Shown: piece after piece, positions 1 through 8,367 of the stretch
Position numbering within the stretch: the first letter of the stretch is position 1
Layout: the number at the start of each line of letters is the position of its first letter
NCBI GenBank assembly: GCA_003136075.1
Contig: PNBP01000063.1
Location: 5,630 to 17,444, forward strand
Length of the DNA stretch: 11,815 nucleotides
Direction of reading: 5' to 3'
Origin: Methanoregula sp.
GTDB lineage: Archaea > Halobacteriota > Methanomicrobia > Methanomicrobiales > Methanospirillaceae
Notes under the pieces: generated by a model
Database searches by the model: none
What the model was told of the DNA's origin: nothing
Seen by the model: the letters and a program-made list of their open reading frames with translations, nothing else
Program-made: the position numbers and the translations under genes

Positions 1-167
1 CCCGGGGTGATCTCATCTGATGAAAATTCGCCATCGCCTAAGCGCACCTGCTGTTTTTGCCGGGTGAGAATGCTGTAGGAATGGTTCGGGTTCAGCCGGA
101 CAACAAGAATCCGGATAGAGTTTGTCCCGATATCGATAAACGCGACAACCCGCCCGTCCGAATCCAC
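1..167 (-). CDS. ppx: Ppx/GppA family phosphatase, N-terminal part (cut by window edge)
   Basis: This is the 5' end of an exopolyphosphatase / guanosine pentaphosphate phosphohydrolase gene, read leftwards off the window. About 55 residues are visible. After a short polar start they contain VVAFIDIGTNSIRILVVRL, the first beta-strand and phosphate loop (DIGTNSIR) of the actin-like ATPase fold in Ppx/GppA, then ILTRQKQQVRLGDG, the usual second strand region. The family releases phosphate from the ends of polyphosphate chains or from pppGpp. The start is uncertain. GTG at 167 lies 11 nt after the stop of the CHAD gene. An in-frame TTG at 182 overlaps that stop and has GGTGAT three bases upstream, which is very close for an SD. 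It is the third gene of the ppk operon. Family identity is firm; polyphosphate rather than pppGpp as substrate is inferred from the neighbours. Confidence 0.88.
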   Translation of the reverse strand, partial: MDSDGRVVAFIDIGTNSIRILVVRLNPNHSYSILTRQKQQVRLGDGEFSSDEITP

Positions 168-178
168 AGTTTTTGAAC

Positions 179-1792
179 TCAACGGATCACCAGTGGTTTC
201 TGGAATACCAGATTAAACAGGTCGCTTTTTGCCTGTGCCCGCGCCTTTTCAATCGTTACATCACCCAGAGCGATGACTTCACAGACAATTTCACGGGCGC
301 CAACTGATATCTTTAATGAGGATATCGTATCATCGTGGAGAACATCGAGGCCGTCTGCGATGCGGAGGAGTGATGCAAGTATCCTTATCCTCTGCCGGTC
401 AGGTTCAGAGAAAAGGGAAAACAGTCCCCCCTCAGTTTTTCCCGGCTTCTGGCGGTGAAGACGTATGACAAGCCCGATGATACCCTGTTCAATAAAACCA
501 AACGGCAGTTCTTCATCGACAAAAATGATACGTTCACTGCGGCGGGGATGGCTGTGCGACTCAGGAGTTCCGCTGATATCATGGAGGAGCGCCGCATACT
601 GGATGAGGGAACGATCACGATCGGATAATCCATGGATGGGCCGGAGCGCATCAAACAACTGTAACGAGAGATTAGCCACATGAGTCCTGTGCACCTGCGC
701 ATCAGGGGGAAAACCTGCAAGCCGGTTTACCCCGGTTTTTTCCGCTTCGGGTGATCCTGTAGAGCGGGGAGATGATATCACCCGTCGCCCGTGTACCAGG
801 GTCTGGCGAATCGTTTGTGCGAAATCTGCCCTGTTGAGCGAATCCCAGAAACGGACAAAACTGCGATTGAGGGACTGCCGCTTACGTTCACGGTCGAAAA
901 GAAGCCGTTTCAGGGCAGGAATCGCGGCAGCTCCCGAAACAGACATGCCGGATGGTGAATCCCGCCGGGTGCGTTGCCGGGTAATTTCAAGCGTGAGGTG
1001 ATCAATCCATACATCGCAATCATGCATGTCACCAAGAATATCCTGAAGCCGTTTTACCTGACGGATAGGTTTTTGCATGCCGAGACGGTAGAGGGGTGCA
1101 TAGATCTCCAGGGTATAGCGGAGTTTTTTTGCGGCGATGCGCAGGGCATGATGTTCTGCAATTGCATCCGGGTTGTGCACCCAGGGTTCATAGACAAAAA
1201 TGTCCGCGAGCCGGTTGGTTATCCGCTCTGCGGCAACGAGGGGAATGCCGGACAGGGAAGGGCGTCTCCTGAACCGTTTGTTTACCGGGAGCATTTGCCG
1301 GAGAGAGGCCTGGAGTTCTGCTGCTACCCTGCGGCGTTCAAAGGTATCAAGGGCCGCCACAACATCGCCCTGCAGGTGAGCGCGCCGCTTCTGCAGCCGC
1401 ACGAGGAGTTCGCTGATTGCATCCGGTGACAGCGGTTGTGGTGCAGGATTGGTACCGGGTGTGCTCTTTTTTGACGGGTTGATCGATTTCTGGTATTTTT
1501 TGAGAAATGCAATCTGGACATCCATATCCCGGGCATTTCCCAAAGCACGGGTGATTATTTTTATTTCCCGCATCCATGCCCTATATTTTTTTGGGGGAAA
1601 ACAGGGAGCAAACTGGGGGAGTGCCGCGCGGAGCCGTCGGGACGCGACACGCATGCGGTGGACAGGTTCGATGTCCTGTGCAGCCCGCACACCAGAAATT
1701 TCGCTGGTCAGTGCATCAACGAGCGGTAGGAGGCGGCCGGCACAAAAAAACCGGGTCCCCGTCTGTTCCTGCACGGGATTACTCGCGGCCAT
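179..1792 (-). CDS. CHAD-domain protein fused to a Ppx/GppA-type HD domain
   Basis: This 537-residue protein has two modules. Residues ~15-330 form a CHAD domain, a helical bundle that binds polyphosphate. Both internal halves are visible: VHRMRVASRRLR (44-55) with GNARDMDV (85-92), and HALRIAAKKLRY (215-226) with LQDILGDMHDCDVW (249-262). They are separated by a Ser/Pro linker near 104-122. Residues ~355-537 resemble the C-terminal HD-like domain of Ppx/GppA: H371, LLHDIS with H404/D405, SHSHPRRSERII (412-423), LRIADGLD (476-483) and a FQKPLVIR tail. The frame is open to an ATG at 1882, but the ATG at 1792 is preferred. It has GGAG nine bases upstream and overlaps the ppk stop by only 14 nt instead of 104. 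The gene lies between ppk and ppx, so a role in binding or processing polyphosphate is likely. Its enzymatic activity is unknown. Confidence 0.9.
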   Translation of the reverse strand: MAASNPVQEQTGTRFFCAGRLLPLVDALTSEISGVRAAQDIEPVHRMRVASRRLRAALPQFAPCFPPKKYRAWMREIKIITRALGNARDMDVQIAFLKKYQKSINPSKKSTPGTNPAPQPLSPDAISELLVRLQKRRAHLQGDVVAALDTFERRRVAAELQASLRQMLPVNKRFRRRPSLSGIPLVAAERITNRLADIFVYEPWVHNPDAIAEHHALRIAAKKLRYTLEIYAPLYRLGMQKPIRQVKRLQDILGDMHDCDVWIDHLTLEITRQRTRRDSPSGMSVSGAAAIPALKRLLFDRERKRQSLNRSFVRFWDSLNRADFAQTIRQTLVHGRRVISSPRSTGSPEAEKTGVNRLAGFPPDAQVHRTHVANLSLQLFDALRPIHGLSDRDRSLIQYAALLHDISGTPESHSHPRRSERIIFVDEELPFGFIEQGIIGLVIRLHRQKPGKTEGGLFSLFSEPDRQRIRILASLLRIADGLDVLHDDTISSLKISVGAREIVCEVIALGDVTIEKARAQAKSDLFNLVFQKPLVIR

Positions 1793-3881
1793 TATACCAT
1801 TCTCCGCGGTGATCGAGGAACCATGACTGGGCATTGACCGGTTCAGTGCCCGGGGAGAGAGTCCTCCGTTCATAGGTGCCATCGCTTTTGAGCACCCGTG
1901 CCTTGACCGTATCGCTCAACTGGACGGACAGGATTATGGAGATGAGGGCTTTTTTTATCCGGGGGTCTTCAACAGGAAAGAGGACCTCCACACGCCTGTC
2001 GAGGTTGCGGGGCATCAGATCGGCGCTGCCGACAAACACTTCATCGTTTCCGCCATTCCGGAAGTAATACAGCCGGGCATGCTCCAAGAAACGGCCCACA
2101 ATCGCCGTCACCGTGATGGTATCGCTCACGCCGGGAATACCCGGGAGCAGGCAGCAGATGCCCCGCACCTGGAGATCGATCTTTACCCCGCTTTGTGAGG
2201 CGCGGTAGAGCGCACTGATGCATGCCTCGTCTACAAGTGCGTTCATCTTGAATGCGAGATAGCCATCGCCATGCTCTTTCTGGCGGGTGATCTCCCGCTC
2301 GATCCGTTCAAGGATTGAAGACCTTAACGTCACCGGCGCCACGAGCAGTTTCCGGTACTGGTTGATACGGGCATACCCGGTGAGGAAATTGAACAGATCC
2401 GCGACATCATGGCCTATATCCGGGTCACAGGAAAAGAGTCCAAAGTCTGTGTAAATACGGCTGGTCGTTGCATTGTAGTTGCCAGTGCCAAGATGCACGT
2501 ACCGCCGTATCCCGTCTTTTTCCCGCCGCACGACCATGCAGAGTTTTGCATGCACCTTGAGACCGACAACACCATACACCACGTGGGCACCCTGGTGCTC
2601 CAGCGCCCGTGCCCACCCGATATTATTCTCTTCATCAAACCGGGCTTTGAGTTCGATCAGCGCAGCAACTGCTTTCCCGTTCTCCCGGGCTTCCAGCAGG
2701 GCGTTGACAATGGGAGAATTTGCGCCGACCCGGTAAAGCGTGATCTTGATGGCAAGGACATCGGGATCATGAGCTGCCTGCCGGATAAAATTGACGACGG
2801 GAGAGAAACTTTCATAGGGATGGTAGAGGAGGATATCCTGCGCCCTGATAGCGGAGAAAATATTTTTCCCTTCGGCAAGTTCTGAAGGTGTCGAGGGCAA
2901 AAATGGCGGATCTTTTAAATCCGGCCGATCAAGCGAGAGCAGCTGCATGACATCTGCCATACCGACGGGATGGCCCACCCTATAGAGCATGGAACTGGTG
3001 ATGCCCAGTTTCTTTTCAAACATGTGGCAGATATTGTCATGCATTGAACTGTCGACTTCGATACGCACCGGATTGCCCCGTGCCCGCTGCTCCATGACTT
3101 CTTCAACCGTCGTCAGGAGATCGGATGCTTCGTCCACCTCGATCTCAAGATCTGCATCCCGGGTGATCCGGAACGGAAAAGAAGCGACCACTTCAAGACC
3201 GGGGAAGAGCAGGTCAAGGTGGGTGGCGATGATCTCTTCAAGGTACACAAAATGCACGATCTTATCATCGCGATGGGGGCCGGCTGCGGGATCCGGTATC
3301 CTCACCAGACGGGAGAAGAGGTTTGTCGGGACTTTGAGCCGGGCAAACAATTCTTTCTGGTTCTGGTCCCGGACGATTATCGCAAGGTTTAACGAAAGAT
3401 TGGAAATAAACGGAAACGGATGGGCGCTGTCAAATGCAAGCGGGATCAGGACGGGGAATATTTCATCGACAAAAAAGGTGTGCAGGGCCTCTTTTTGTCC
3501 TTCATGTAAGTCTGCATACGAATGCAGGAAAATTCCTGACGCCGCCAGATGGGGAAGGATCTCTTTGTGCCAGCAATCATATTCGAGTTCCAGTTCCGGA
3601 CGGAGCGCCTTCTGGATCGCATCGAGCTGTTCTGACGGTGTCATTCCGTCCGGGGGTGCCTTCAGTACACCTTTTGCTGCCTGGCGCTGGAGACCTGATA
3701 CCCGGACCATGAAAAATTCGTCAAGATTATTGGCAAAGATGGAGTGGAATTTTACCCGCTCAAGAAGCGGATGGCTCTCATCACGGGCTTCATCGAGGAC
3801 ATGATGGTTGAACCGGATCCAGCTCAGTTCTCGGTTCAGGTATAATTTCGGATCAATGGGCACTTGCGAAACCGGGCTCAT
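1779..3881 (-). CDS. ppk: polyphosphate kinase 1
   Basis: This enzyme transfers the terminal phosphate of ATP reversibly onto polyphosphate chains through a phosphohistidine. The 700-residue length matches the family. The N-terminal domain opens with LYLNRELSWIRFNHHVLDEA and FHSIFANNLDEFFMVRVSG (45-63). The two phospholipase-D-like catalytic domains hold TLYRVG (R384) and LKARFDEENN (R414), matching the metal- and phosphate-binding arginines. The autophosphorylated histidine is H444 in GLKVHAKL. HLGTGNYN (463-470) and the second conserved histidine H601 in FLEHARLYYF follow, and the C-terminal signature is VGSADLMPRNLDRRVEVLFPV. All key residues are present. The ATG at 3881 has GGAG five bases upstream. 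It is the first gene of a leftward operon with the CHAD-HD and ppx genes, transcribed divergently from cimA. Identity is essentially certain. Confidence 0.97.
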   Translation of the reverse strand: MSPVSQVPIDPKLYLNRELSWIRFNHHVLDEARDESHPLLERVKFHSIFANNLDEFFMVRVSGLQRQAAKGVLKAPPDGMTPSEQLDAIQKALRPELELEYDCWHKEILPHLAASGIFLHSYADLHEGQKEALHTFFVDEIFPVLIPLAFDSAHPFPFISNLSLNLAIIVRDQNQKELFARLKVPTNLFSRLVRIPDPAAGPHRDDKIVHFVYLEEIIATHLDLLFPGLEVVASFPFRITRDADLEIEVDEASDLLTTVEEVMEQRARGNPVRIEVDSSMHDNICHMFEKKLGITSSMLYRVGHPVGMADVMQLLSLDRPDLKDPPFLPSTPSELAEGKNIFSAIRAQDILLYHPYESFSPVVNFIRQAAHDPDVLAIKITLYRVGANSPIVNALLEARENGKAVAALIELKARFDEENNIGWARALEHQGAHVVYGVVGLKVHAKLCMVVRREKDGIRRYVHLGTGNYNATTSRIYTDFGLFSCDPDIGHDVADLFNFLTGYARINQYRKLLVAPVTLRSSILERIEREITRQKEHGDGYLAFKMNALVDEACISALYRASQSGVKIDLQVRGICCLLPGIPGVSDTITVTAIVGRFLEHARLYYFRNGGNDEVFVGSADLMPRNLDRRVEVLFPVEDPRIKKALISIILSVQLSDTVKARVLKSDGTYERRTLSPGTEPVNAQSWFLDHRGEWYNGRE

Positions 3882-3951
3882 AGTAGCTCCATTCAGGATT
3901 ACCTTTCCTGATTATGGCGACCGTTCATTCTTCTATTCTTCATTAGTACAG

Positions 3952-3966
3952 GGAGAATATAATTCT
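3952..3966 (-). promoter_or_regulatory. probable TATA box for the ppk operon
   Basis: On the minus strand this reads GAATTATATTCTC, the best archaeal TATA-like element upstream of ppk. Transcription would start about 25 nt further on, near 3932, leaving a leader of about 50 nt that includes the GGAG ribosome site. It was chosen by eye from A/T pattern and spacing only. Confidence 0.45.
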
Positions 3967-4045
3967 GCACCATTGTCGAAAGAACTCTATAGTTTCCATA
4001 GATGCATGTCCGCAGGTACGATGATTTTCATGCGGGGTGCGAATA

Positions 4046-4057
4046 TTTTTATATTTT
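4046..4057 (+). promoter_or_regulatory. TATA box of the cimA-ilvB-ilvN operon
   Basis: TTTTTATATTTT is a good archaeal TATA element in an otherwise mixed-composition spacer. Its centre lies about 41 nt upstream of the cimA GTG. With the usual 25-27 nt distance, transcription would begin near 4077-4079, giving a leader of only about 15 nt. The predicted start almost coincides with an out-of-frame ATG at 4077. Confidence 0.6.
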
Positions 4058-4092
4058 CCGTTCCCAAGTCTGTTGCATGGTGAAGTCCATGC

Positions 4093-5583
4093 GTGAATGT
4101 TTTATTTGTTGAAAACCTGCGCTTTTTAGATACCACCTTACGGGACGGGGAGCAAACCCCGGGTGTTTCATTAAACCCGAACCAGAAACTTGAAATTGCG
4201 ACCAAACTTGCTGACATTGGTATCGATGTTATCGAAGTTGGATCTGCTGCCGCATCTCCCGGAGAGCGTGAAGCGATCAGAGTTATTTCCGATGCCGGGC
4301 TTCCTGCCGAGATCTGCACGTACGTCCGTGCATTACCGCAGGACATAGATCTCGCGGCAGACTATGGCGCCGACTCGGTACATCTCGTCATTCCGGTCAG
4401 TGACCTGCACATCGCAAAAAAGATGCGCAAGACCCGCGATGACGTTGCCCAGATGGCATGGAGCGCGGTGGAATATGCAAAAAGCAGGGGCCTTGTTGTC
4501 GAACTCTCAGGTGAAGATGCGTCCCGTGCAGACCAGTCATTTGTCCGGCACGTGTTTACCGAAGGAGTACAACGCGGTGCAGACCGGCTCTGTTTCTGTG
4601 ATACCGTTGGTGTGCTGACGCCCGAGAAGATCATGCAGTTCATCCCGCCGCTTGCAAAAATCGCACCGCTGTCCATCCACTGCCATGACGATCTCGGCTT
4701 TGCACTCGCAAACACGATCTCGGCGCTGAAAAACGGTGCGTCCTGTGCCCATGTCACGGTCAACGGGCTGGGTGAGCGGGCGGGCAATACACCGTTTGAA
4801 GAAGTGGTCATGGCGCTGGAAGTCCTCTATGACTACCGGACCCATATCAGGACAGAAGAGATCTATCACCTCTCATCCCTGGTTTCGCGCCTGACCGGTG
4901 TGCCACTGCCGGTCAACAAGGCAATCGTTGGTGAGATGGCATTCACGCACGAGAGCGGCATCCATGCACATGGGGTTATCCGCGAGCCTTCAACGTACGA
5001 ATCCATCAAACCGGAGATGATCGGCCGAAACCGGCGGATCGTCCTTGGCAAGCATTCCGGTTCTGCATCGGTTGAAGCGGCACTCACCGAAATGAAGTAT
5101 GCGCCAACCGATCACCAGCTTGCAGATATTGTCAGCCGGATCAAGCAGTTGGGCGACGCAGGAAAACGGGTGAGCGATACGGATTTGATGGCAATCGCTG
5201 ATGCGGTGCTTGCGATTGAGTGCAACCCGGTGATCCGGTTGCAGCAGTTCACCGTGGTCTCGGGAAGCAGCATGATCCCGACCGCATCAGTCACTCTCAA
5301 TATCAACGGGCAGGAACTGACCGGCGCGGCAACGGGCGATGGCCCGGTGGATGCAGCGATGCAGGTGCTCAGAAAGTCCATTGCCGATGTGGCAGACATC
5401 CGGCTGGAAGAGTACCATGTCGATGCGATCAGCGGCGGAACAGATGCGCTCGTCGAGGTAACAGTAAGATTAAGTAAAGACGGGAAGATAATAACTTCAC
5501 GAGGCGCCCGCACCGATATCATTATGGCAAGTGTCGAGGCGATGATCGCCGGTATGAACAGACTACTTGAGGGAAAAGCATGA
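4093..5583 (+). CDS. cimA: (R)-citramalate synthase (2-isopropylmalate synthase family)
   Basis: The enzyme probably condenses acetyl-CoA with pyruvate to citramalate, the first step of the threonine-independent route to 2-oxobutyrate and isoleucine. It has 496 residues. [14 protein letters not shown] (11-24) holds the catalytic Arg17/Asp18, SIHCHDD holds the metal-binding His196 and His198, NGLGERAGN is at 224-232, and [10 protein letters not shown] (285-294) lies at the end of the TIM barrel. Residues ~385-496 form the LeuA-type allosteric domain where end-product inhibitors bind. The [13 protein letters not shown] stretch, the [13 protein letters not shown] segment and the overall length match archaeal CimA such as the Methanocaldococcus enzyme better than LeuA as I recall them. 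LeuA or homocitrate synthase (AksA) cannot be excluded. GTG at 4093 is the only canonical start after the in-frame TGA at 4081; GGTGA ends nine bases upstream. It overlaps ilvB by ATGA. Confidence 0.8.
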   Translation: MNVLFVENLRFLDTTLRDGEQTPGVSLNPNQKLEIATKLADIGIDVIEVGSAAASPGEREAIRVISDAGLPAEICTYVRALPQDIDLAADYGADSVHLVIPVSDLHIAKKMRKTRDDVAQMAWSAVEYAKSRGLVVELSGEDASRADQSFVRHVFTEGVQRGADRLCFCDTVGVLTPEKIMQFIPPLAKIAPLSIHCHDDLGFALANTISALKNGASCAHVTVNGLGERAGNTPFEEVVMALEVLYDYRTHIRTEEIYHLSSLVSRLTGVPLPVNKAIVGEMAFTHESGIHAHGVIREPSTYESIKPEMIGRNRRIVLGKHSGSASVEAALTEMKYAPTDHQLADIVSRIKQLGDAGKRVSDTDLMAIADAVLAIECNPVIRLQQFTVVSGSSMIPTASVTLNINGQELTGAATGDGPVDAAMQVLRKSIADVADIRLEEYHVDAISGGTDALVEVTVRLSKDGKIITSRGARTDIIMASVEAMIAGMNRLLEGKA

Positions 5584-7259
5584 AAACCGGGGCAAAAATC
5601 CTCATCGAATCACTGCAGCGCGAGGGAGTCGATACTATATTCGGCTACCCTGGCGGCTCGGTGCTGCCGATCTATGATGAACTCTATGATTCACCATTGC
5701 GGCACATTCTCGTACGGCACGAACAGGCAGCAGCGCATGCCGCGGACGGGTATGCACGGGCGAGCGGTCGTGTAGGGGTATGCCTCGCAACATCGGGGCC
5801 CGGTGCATGCAACCTTGTCACCGGCATAGCCACGGCGTACATGGACTCGGTGCCGGTTGTAGCGATTACCGGCCAGGTCCCGACGACGATGCTGGGGAAC
5901 GACGCGTTCCAGGAATCCGATATCCAGGGCATCACGATGCCCATCACAAAACACAACTACCTCGTGAAAGACACTGCAGAGATCCCCCGCGTGGTACAGG
6001 AGGCGTTCTATATCGCGGGCACGGGACGGCAGGGGCCGGTCCTTATCGACCTGCCAAAGGATGTGAACACCCGCTCTATCAAGGATCCGGTCGTCCCCGA
6101 AAAAGTGGTCCTCCGGGGCTACAACCCGACCTACAAGGGGAACAAGCGCCAGATCGACCGGGCAATCGAACTGATCAAGGAAGCCGAGCGTCCGCTTATC
6201 TACGCGGGTGGCGGGATCATCTCTTCCAACGCTTCGCCGGAACTGGTGGAGTTTGCCACAAAAATTGGCATACCGATCACAACAACCCTCATGGGTATCG
6301 GGTGTATCCCCTGCGATCACCCGCTCAACCTTGGCATGCTGGGCATGCACGGCACCGAATACGCAAACTTTGCGGTGACCGAATGCGACCTTCTCATCGC
6401 TATCGGTGCCCGGTTTGATGACCGGGTAACCGGCAAGATTGATACGTTTGCACCAAGGGCAAAAGTAATTCATATTGATATCGATCCGGCAGAGATCGGC
6501 AAGAACAAGAGAGTTGATGTCCCGATTGTCGGTGACGTGAAATCTGTTCTTGCGGATATGATTGCCGGGCTTAAAAAAACCGGGGCCTGCGATGCATGGG
6601 ACAAGAAGATCCTCCACTGGAAGCAGCACCACCCGCTCCGGTACGGGAAGGATGACGGGTGCCTGTATCCCCAGTTCATCATCCAGCAAATGAACGAACT
6701 GCTCAAGGGAGATGCGGTGATAGTTTCGGAAGTGGGCCAGAACCAGATGTGGACCGCACAGTACTTCTGTTTCCGCCAGCCCCGCACCTGGATCACCTCC
6801 GGCGGCCTTGGCACGATGGGCTACGGGTTCCCGGCTGCCATCGGGGCGCACTTTGCCCGGCCCGATGTGCCGGTCTTTGATGTTGCCGGCGACGGGAGCA
6901 TCCAGATGAACATCCAGGAGATGGGAACCGTGGCGCAGTACAAAATCCCGGTGAAGATCGCGATCTTAAACAACATGTATCTCGGCATGGTGCGCCAGTG
7001 GCAGGAACTCTTCTATGACCGGCGCTACTCCTTCACGGAGCTCCCGCCGGTGGAGTTTGTGAAGATCGCACAGGCATATGGCATTGACGGTATCAAGGTG
7101 GAGTCCAGCGACGATGTGATGACGGCCTTAAAAGCAGCGGTGGACTGTGACGGCCCGTTCCTGCTCGACTTCAGGATAGAGCGGGAAGAGAACGTTTTCC
7201 CGATGGTGCCGGCAGGGGCTGCGATCAACGAGATGATCGGGGGGCATCCACGATCATGA
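5580..7259 (+). CDS. ilvB: acetolactate (acetohydroxyacid) synthase, large catalytic subunit
   Basis: This thiamine-diphosphate enzyme joins two pyruvates to 2-acetolactate (valine, leucine) or pyruvate with 2-oxobutyrate to 2-aceto-2-hydroxybutyrate (isoleucine). The 559-residue length is standard. The N-terminal domain has [14 protein letters not shown] (22-35) and the catalytic glutamate E48 in [17 protein letters not shown]. The central FAD-binding-type domain includes [11 protein letters not shown] (276-286). The C-terminal ThDP/Mg motif runs from GDGS (437-440) to NN (464-465), followed by [14 protein letters not shown]. The ATG overlaps the cimA stop (ATGA), with GAGGG six bases upstream, so translation is probably coupled. 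Clustering with cimA suggests that 2-oxobutyrate for this enzyme comes from citramalate rather than threonine. Identity is essentially certain. Confidence 0.97.
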   Translation: MKTGAKILIESLQREGVDTIFGYPGGSVLPIYDELYDSPLRHILVRHEQAAAHAADGYARASGRVGVCLATSGPGACNLVTGIATAYMDSVPVVAITGQVPTTMLGNDAFQESDIQGITMPITKHNYLVKDTAEIPRVVQEAFYIAGTGRQGPVLIDLPKDVNTRSIKDPVVPEKVVLRGYNPTYKGNKRQIDRAIELIKEAERPLIYAGGGIISSNASPELVEFATKIGIPITTTLMGIGCIPCDHPLNLGMLGMHGTEYANFAVTECDLLIAIGARFDDRVTGKIDTFAPRAKVIHIDIDPAEIGKNKRVDVPIVGDVKSVLADMIAGLKKTGACDAWDKKILHWKQHHPLRYGKDDGCLYPQFIIQQMNELLKGDAVIVSEVGQNQMWTAQYFCFRQPRTWITSGGLGTMGYGFPAAIGAHFARPDVPVFDVAGDGSIQMNIQEMGTVAQYKIPVKIAILNNMYLGMVRQWQELFYDRRYSFTELPPVEFVKIAQAYGIDGIKVESSDDVMTALKAAVDCDGPFLLDFRIEREENVFPMVPAGAAINEMIGGHPRS

Positions 7260-7759
7260 AGGCACACACGCTATCCATCCTTGTGGAGAACAAGGCCGGT
7301 GTCCTCTCACGAGTCACGGGCCTCTTCTCCCGGCGTGGGTTCAACATCGAGAGCCTCGCGGTCGGTCCCTGCGAGGAACAAGACATGAGCCGGATCACCA
7401 TTGTCGTGATCGGCGACGATGCGCAGGTCGAGCAGGTGATGAAGCAGCTCAACAAGCTCATCGATGTGATCAAGGTCTCGGATCTGACCGACAACGAGCG
7501 GGTCGAGCGGGAACTGGTGATGTTCAAGGTGACCGCTGACCAAGGGACGATCCGGGCCGAGATCATGCAGATCGCGACGATCTTCCGCGCCCAGATCGTG
7601 GACGTGGGCGCAAAGTCGGTGATCCTGCAGGTGGTCGGGGATACCGACAAGATCAACGCGATGGAGAAATTGCTCAGGCAGTTCGGGATCAAGGAACTGA
7701 TCCGTACCGGACGGATCGGGATTCTACGCGGCACAAAGACGGTGACGAGCAGTAAGTAA
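7256..7759 (+). CDS. ilvN: acetolactate synthase, small regulatory subunit
   Basis: This subunit activates IlvB and gives it feedback control, typically by valine. The 167-residue length is normal. Residues 1-78 form an ACT domain beginning [20 protein letters not shown] and [11 protein letters not shown], the classic valine-binding fold. Residues ~85-160 match the C-terminal domain of the small subunit ([20 protein letters not shown], then [20 protein letters not shown]). The ATG overlaps the ilvB stop by four bases (ATGA). Only a loose G-run (7239-7244) lies upstream, so translation probably depends on coupling to ilvB. It is the last gene of the operon. A T-run follows the TAA within four bases. 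Confidence 0.97.
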   Translation: MKAHTLSILVENKAGVLSRVTGLFSRRGFNIESLAVGPCEEQDMSRITIVVIGDDAQVEQVMKQLNKLIDVIKVSDLTDNERVERELVMFKVTADQGTIRAEIMQIATIFRAQIVDVGAKSVILQVVGDTDKINAMEKLLRQFGIKELIRTGRIGILRGTKTVTSSK

Positions 7760-7762
7760 TTC

Positions 7763-7769
7763 TTTTTTT
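7763..7769 (+). terminator. T-run terminator after ilvN
   Basis: Seven consecutive T residues begin three bases after the ilvN stop codon and are followed by AAATG. Archaeal RNA polymerase commonly stops at such T-runs without needing a hairpin. Placement directly behind the last gene of the operon supports the call. Confidence 0.55.
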
Positions 7770-7797
7770 AAATGCACATATTCTCGTGACAAAACTC

Positions 7798-7824
7798 AAG
7801 GTTCTTTGACAGCACGGGAACCTT
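7798..7824 (-). terminator. inverted repeat at the end of the HTH gene, possible terminator
   Basis: AAGGTTC (7798-7804) pairs perfectly with GAACCTT (7818-7824) around a 13-nt loop. On the minus strand the hairpin overlaps the TAA stop of the winged-helix frame and is followed by GAGTTTTG, a short T stretch. It could end the small minus-strand operon. It could also be an operator or a block between the converging ilvN transcript and this one. Confidence 0.4.
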
Positions 7825-8039
7825 ATGGCACCTGGTTCAGGTAAATTGTATGGCGTAAATCCCGCATGTTTATTTGTTCGATGACGAGATGCCGCTCTTT
7901 AAGTTTTTTTATTACGAACCGGACCGTACGCGGGCTGAGCCGCGTCTTTTTTATGAGAGCCTTGTGTGACATTTCGGTGCCGGCATCAAGAACCTTGAGA
8001 ATGATTACTGAAGAGGGGGGGTAGTGTTAATATAGTCAT
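7823..8039 (-). pseudogene. small winged-helix (MarR-like) DNA-binding protein, frame broken at a G7 run
   Basis: From 8011 down to the TAA at 7825 the minus strand encodes a clean winged-helix domain. Helix 1 is VIILKVLDAG, helix 2 is MSHKALIKKT, the recognition helix is LSPRTVRFVIKKLKERHLV, and a wing EQINMRDLRHTIYLNQ ends the protein. This frame has no ATG, GTG or TTG before the internal Met in helix 2 (ATG at 7972) and meets TAA at 8029. A good ATG at 8039 lies one frame away. It starts MTILTLPP and crosses a homopolymer of seven G (8015-8021, C on the coding strand). Removing one base there joins the halves into an intact protein of about 71 residues. It follows the 86-residue gene by 19 nt, so they probably form an operon. 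The break may be a real mutation, phase variation, programmed slippage or a sequencing error. Confidence 0.6.
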
Positions 8040-8058
8040 TGTGATAAAAACTCGAGAA

Positions 8059-8319
8059 TTAACTGCATCCTTTCCCGCAGCCCTCCTCGTTACCTGTGTC
8101 AGATTCTTTTTTGTCTTCAAGGATCCGTGCGAGTGCTTTTTCAAGGAAATCATCGAACGTCTCCATCTTTCCCCAGTTTTCAACGAGATACACATCTGAT
8201 CTCTCCGGTTGGGGAATAATGAGGATGTTGCCTTCTTCATTCCGGGACGTGATGTATTTTCTCGCATAGTGCACGTGGTGCAGGGTTTCCTGTTTCTTTG
8301 GGATCCGTGCAGTCACCAT
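8059..8319 (-). CDS. hypothetical protein, 86 residues, Cys-ending tail
   Basis: I do not recognise this family. The product is small, soluble and charged. It has no signal peptide or membrane segment. A predicted beta-rich half (VTARIPKKQ, YITSRNEEGNILIIPQPE, DVYLVENWG) is followed by an amphipathic helix (TFDDFLEKALARILEDKKE) and a tail CGKGCS, whose Cys81 and Cys85 could bind a metal. ATG at 8319 is the only canonical start. It has no clear ribosome site, and the same frame stays open and protein-like for 16 more codons upstream (HEIYIDAQDLKSCW) until TAG at 8370, so the annotated N-terminus may be short. It lies 19 nt upstream of the broken winged-helix gene on the same strand. It is divergent from the histidine kinase gene. 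Function is unknown. Confidence 0.6.
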   Translation of the reverse strand: MVTARIPKKQETLHHVHYARKYITSRNEEGNILIIPQPERSDVYLVENWGKMETFDDFLEKALARILEDKKESDTGNEEGCGKGCS

Positions 8320-8367
8320 CCAGCAGCTTTTCAGATCCTGTGCGTCAATATAGATCTCGTGTTCCTG

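Larger units (their letters stand above)
3882..4092. other. divergent intergenic region between ppk and cimA
   Basis: This 211-nt spacer holds the start regions of two divergent operons: polyphosphate (leftward) and branched-chain amino acids (rightward). It is more A/T-rich than the flanking genes. A likely TATA element is seen for each direction, near 3952-3966 and 4046-4057. Between them is a weak inverted repeat, TCTAT at 3986-3990 and ATAGA at 3998-4002, which could be an operator but is too short to call. No RNA gene or riboswitch fold is evident. Confidence 0.7.

Noticed and set aside
974..1429. 151-codon plus-strand frame antisense to the CHAD gene
   Set aside because: It has no domain, no start signal and no partner genes. 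The opposite strand shows both CHAD motif pairs.
1793..1882. Longer N-terminus for the CHAD-HD protein starting at ATG 1882
   Set aside because: It would overlap ppk by 104 nt, and the extra 30 residues are low-complexity and precede the domain. ATG 1792 has a well-placed GGAG.
2989..3804. 271-codon plus-strand frame antisense to ppk
   Set aside because: The composition is Ser/Arg-rich and typical of an antisense shadow. The minus-strand frame is an intact polyphosphate kinase.
3986..4002. Weak inverted repeat TCTAT/ATAGA in the divergent spacer
   Set aside because: Five-base arms in an A/T-rich spacer are expected by chance. It is mentioned only as a possible operator.
5691..6851. Long 386-codon frame on the minus strand, antisense to ilvB
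   Set aside because: It mirrors the GC-biased third positions of ilvB. Its translation has no recognisable domain, and every motif of acetolactate synthase is on the plus strand.
7986..8267. 93-codon minus-strand frame overlapping the 86-residue gene
   Set aside because: It is mainly a shifted reading of the 86-residue gene. Only its last part, from ATG 8039 to the G7 run, is of interest, as the likely N-terminus of the winged-helix protein.
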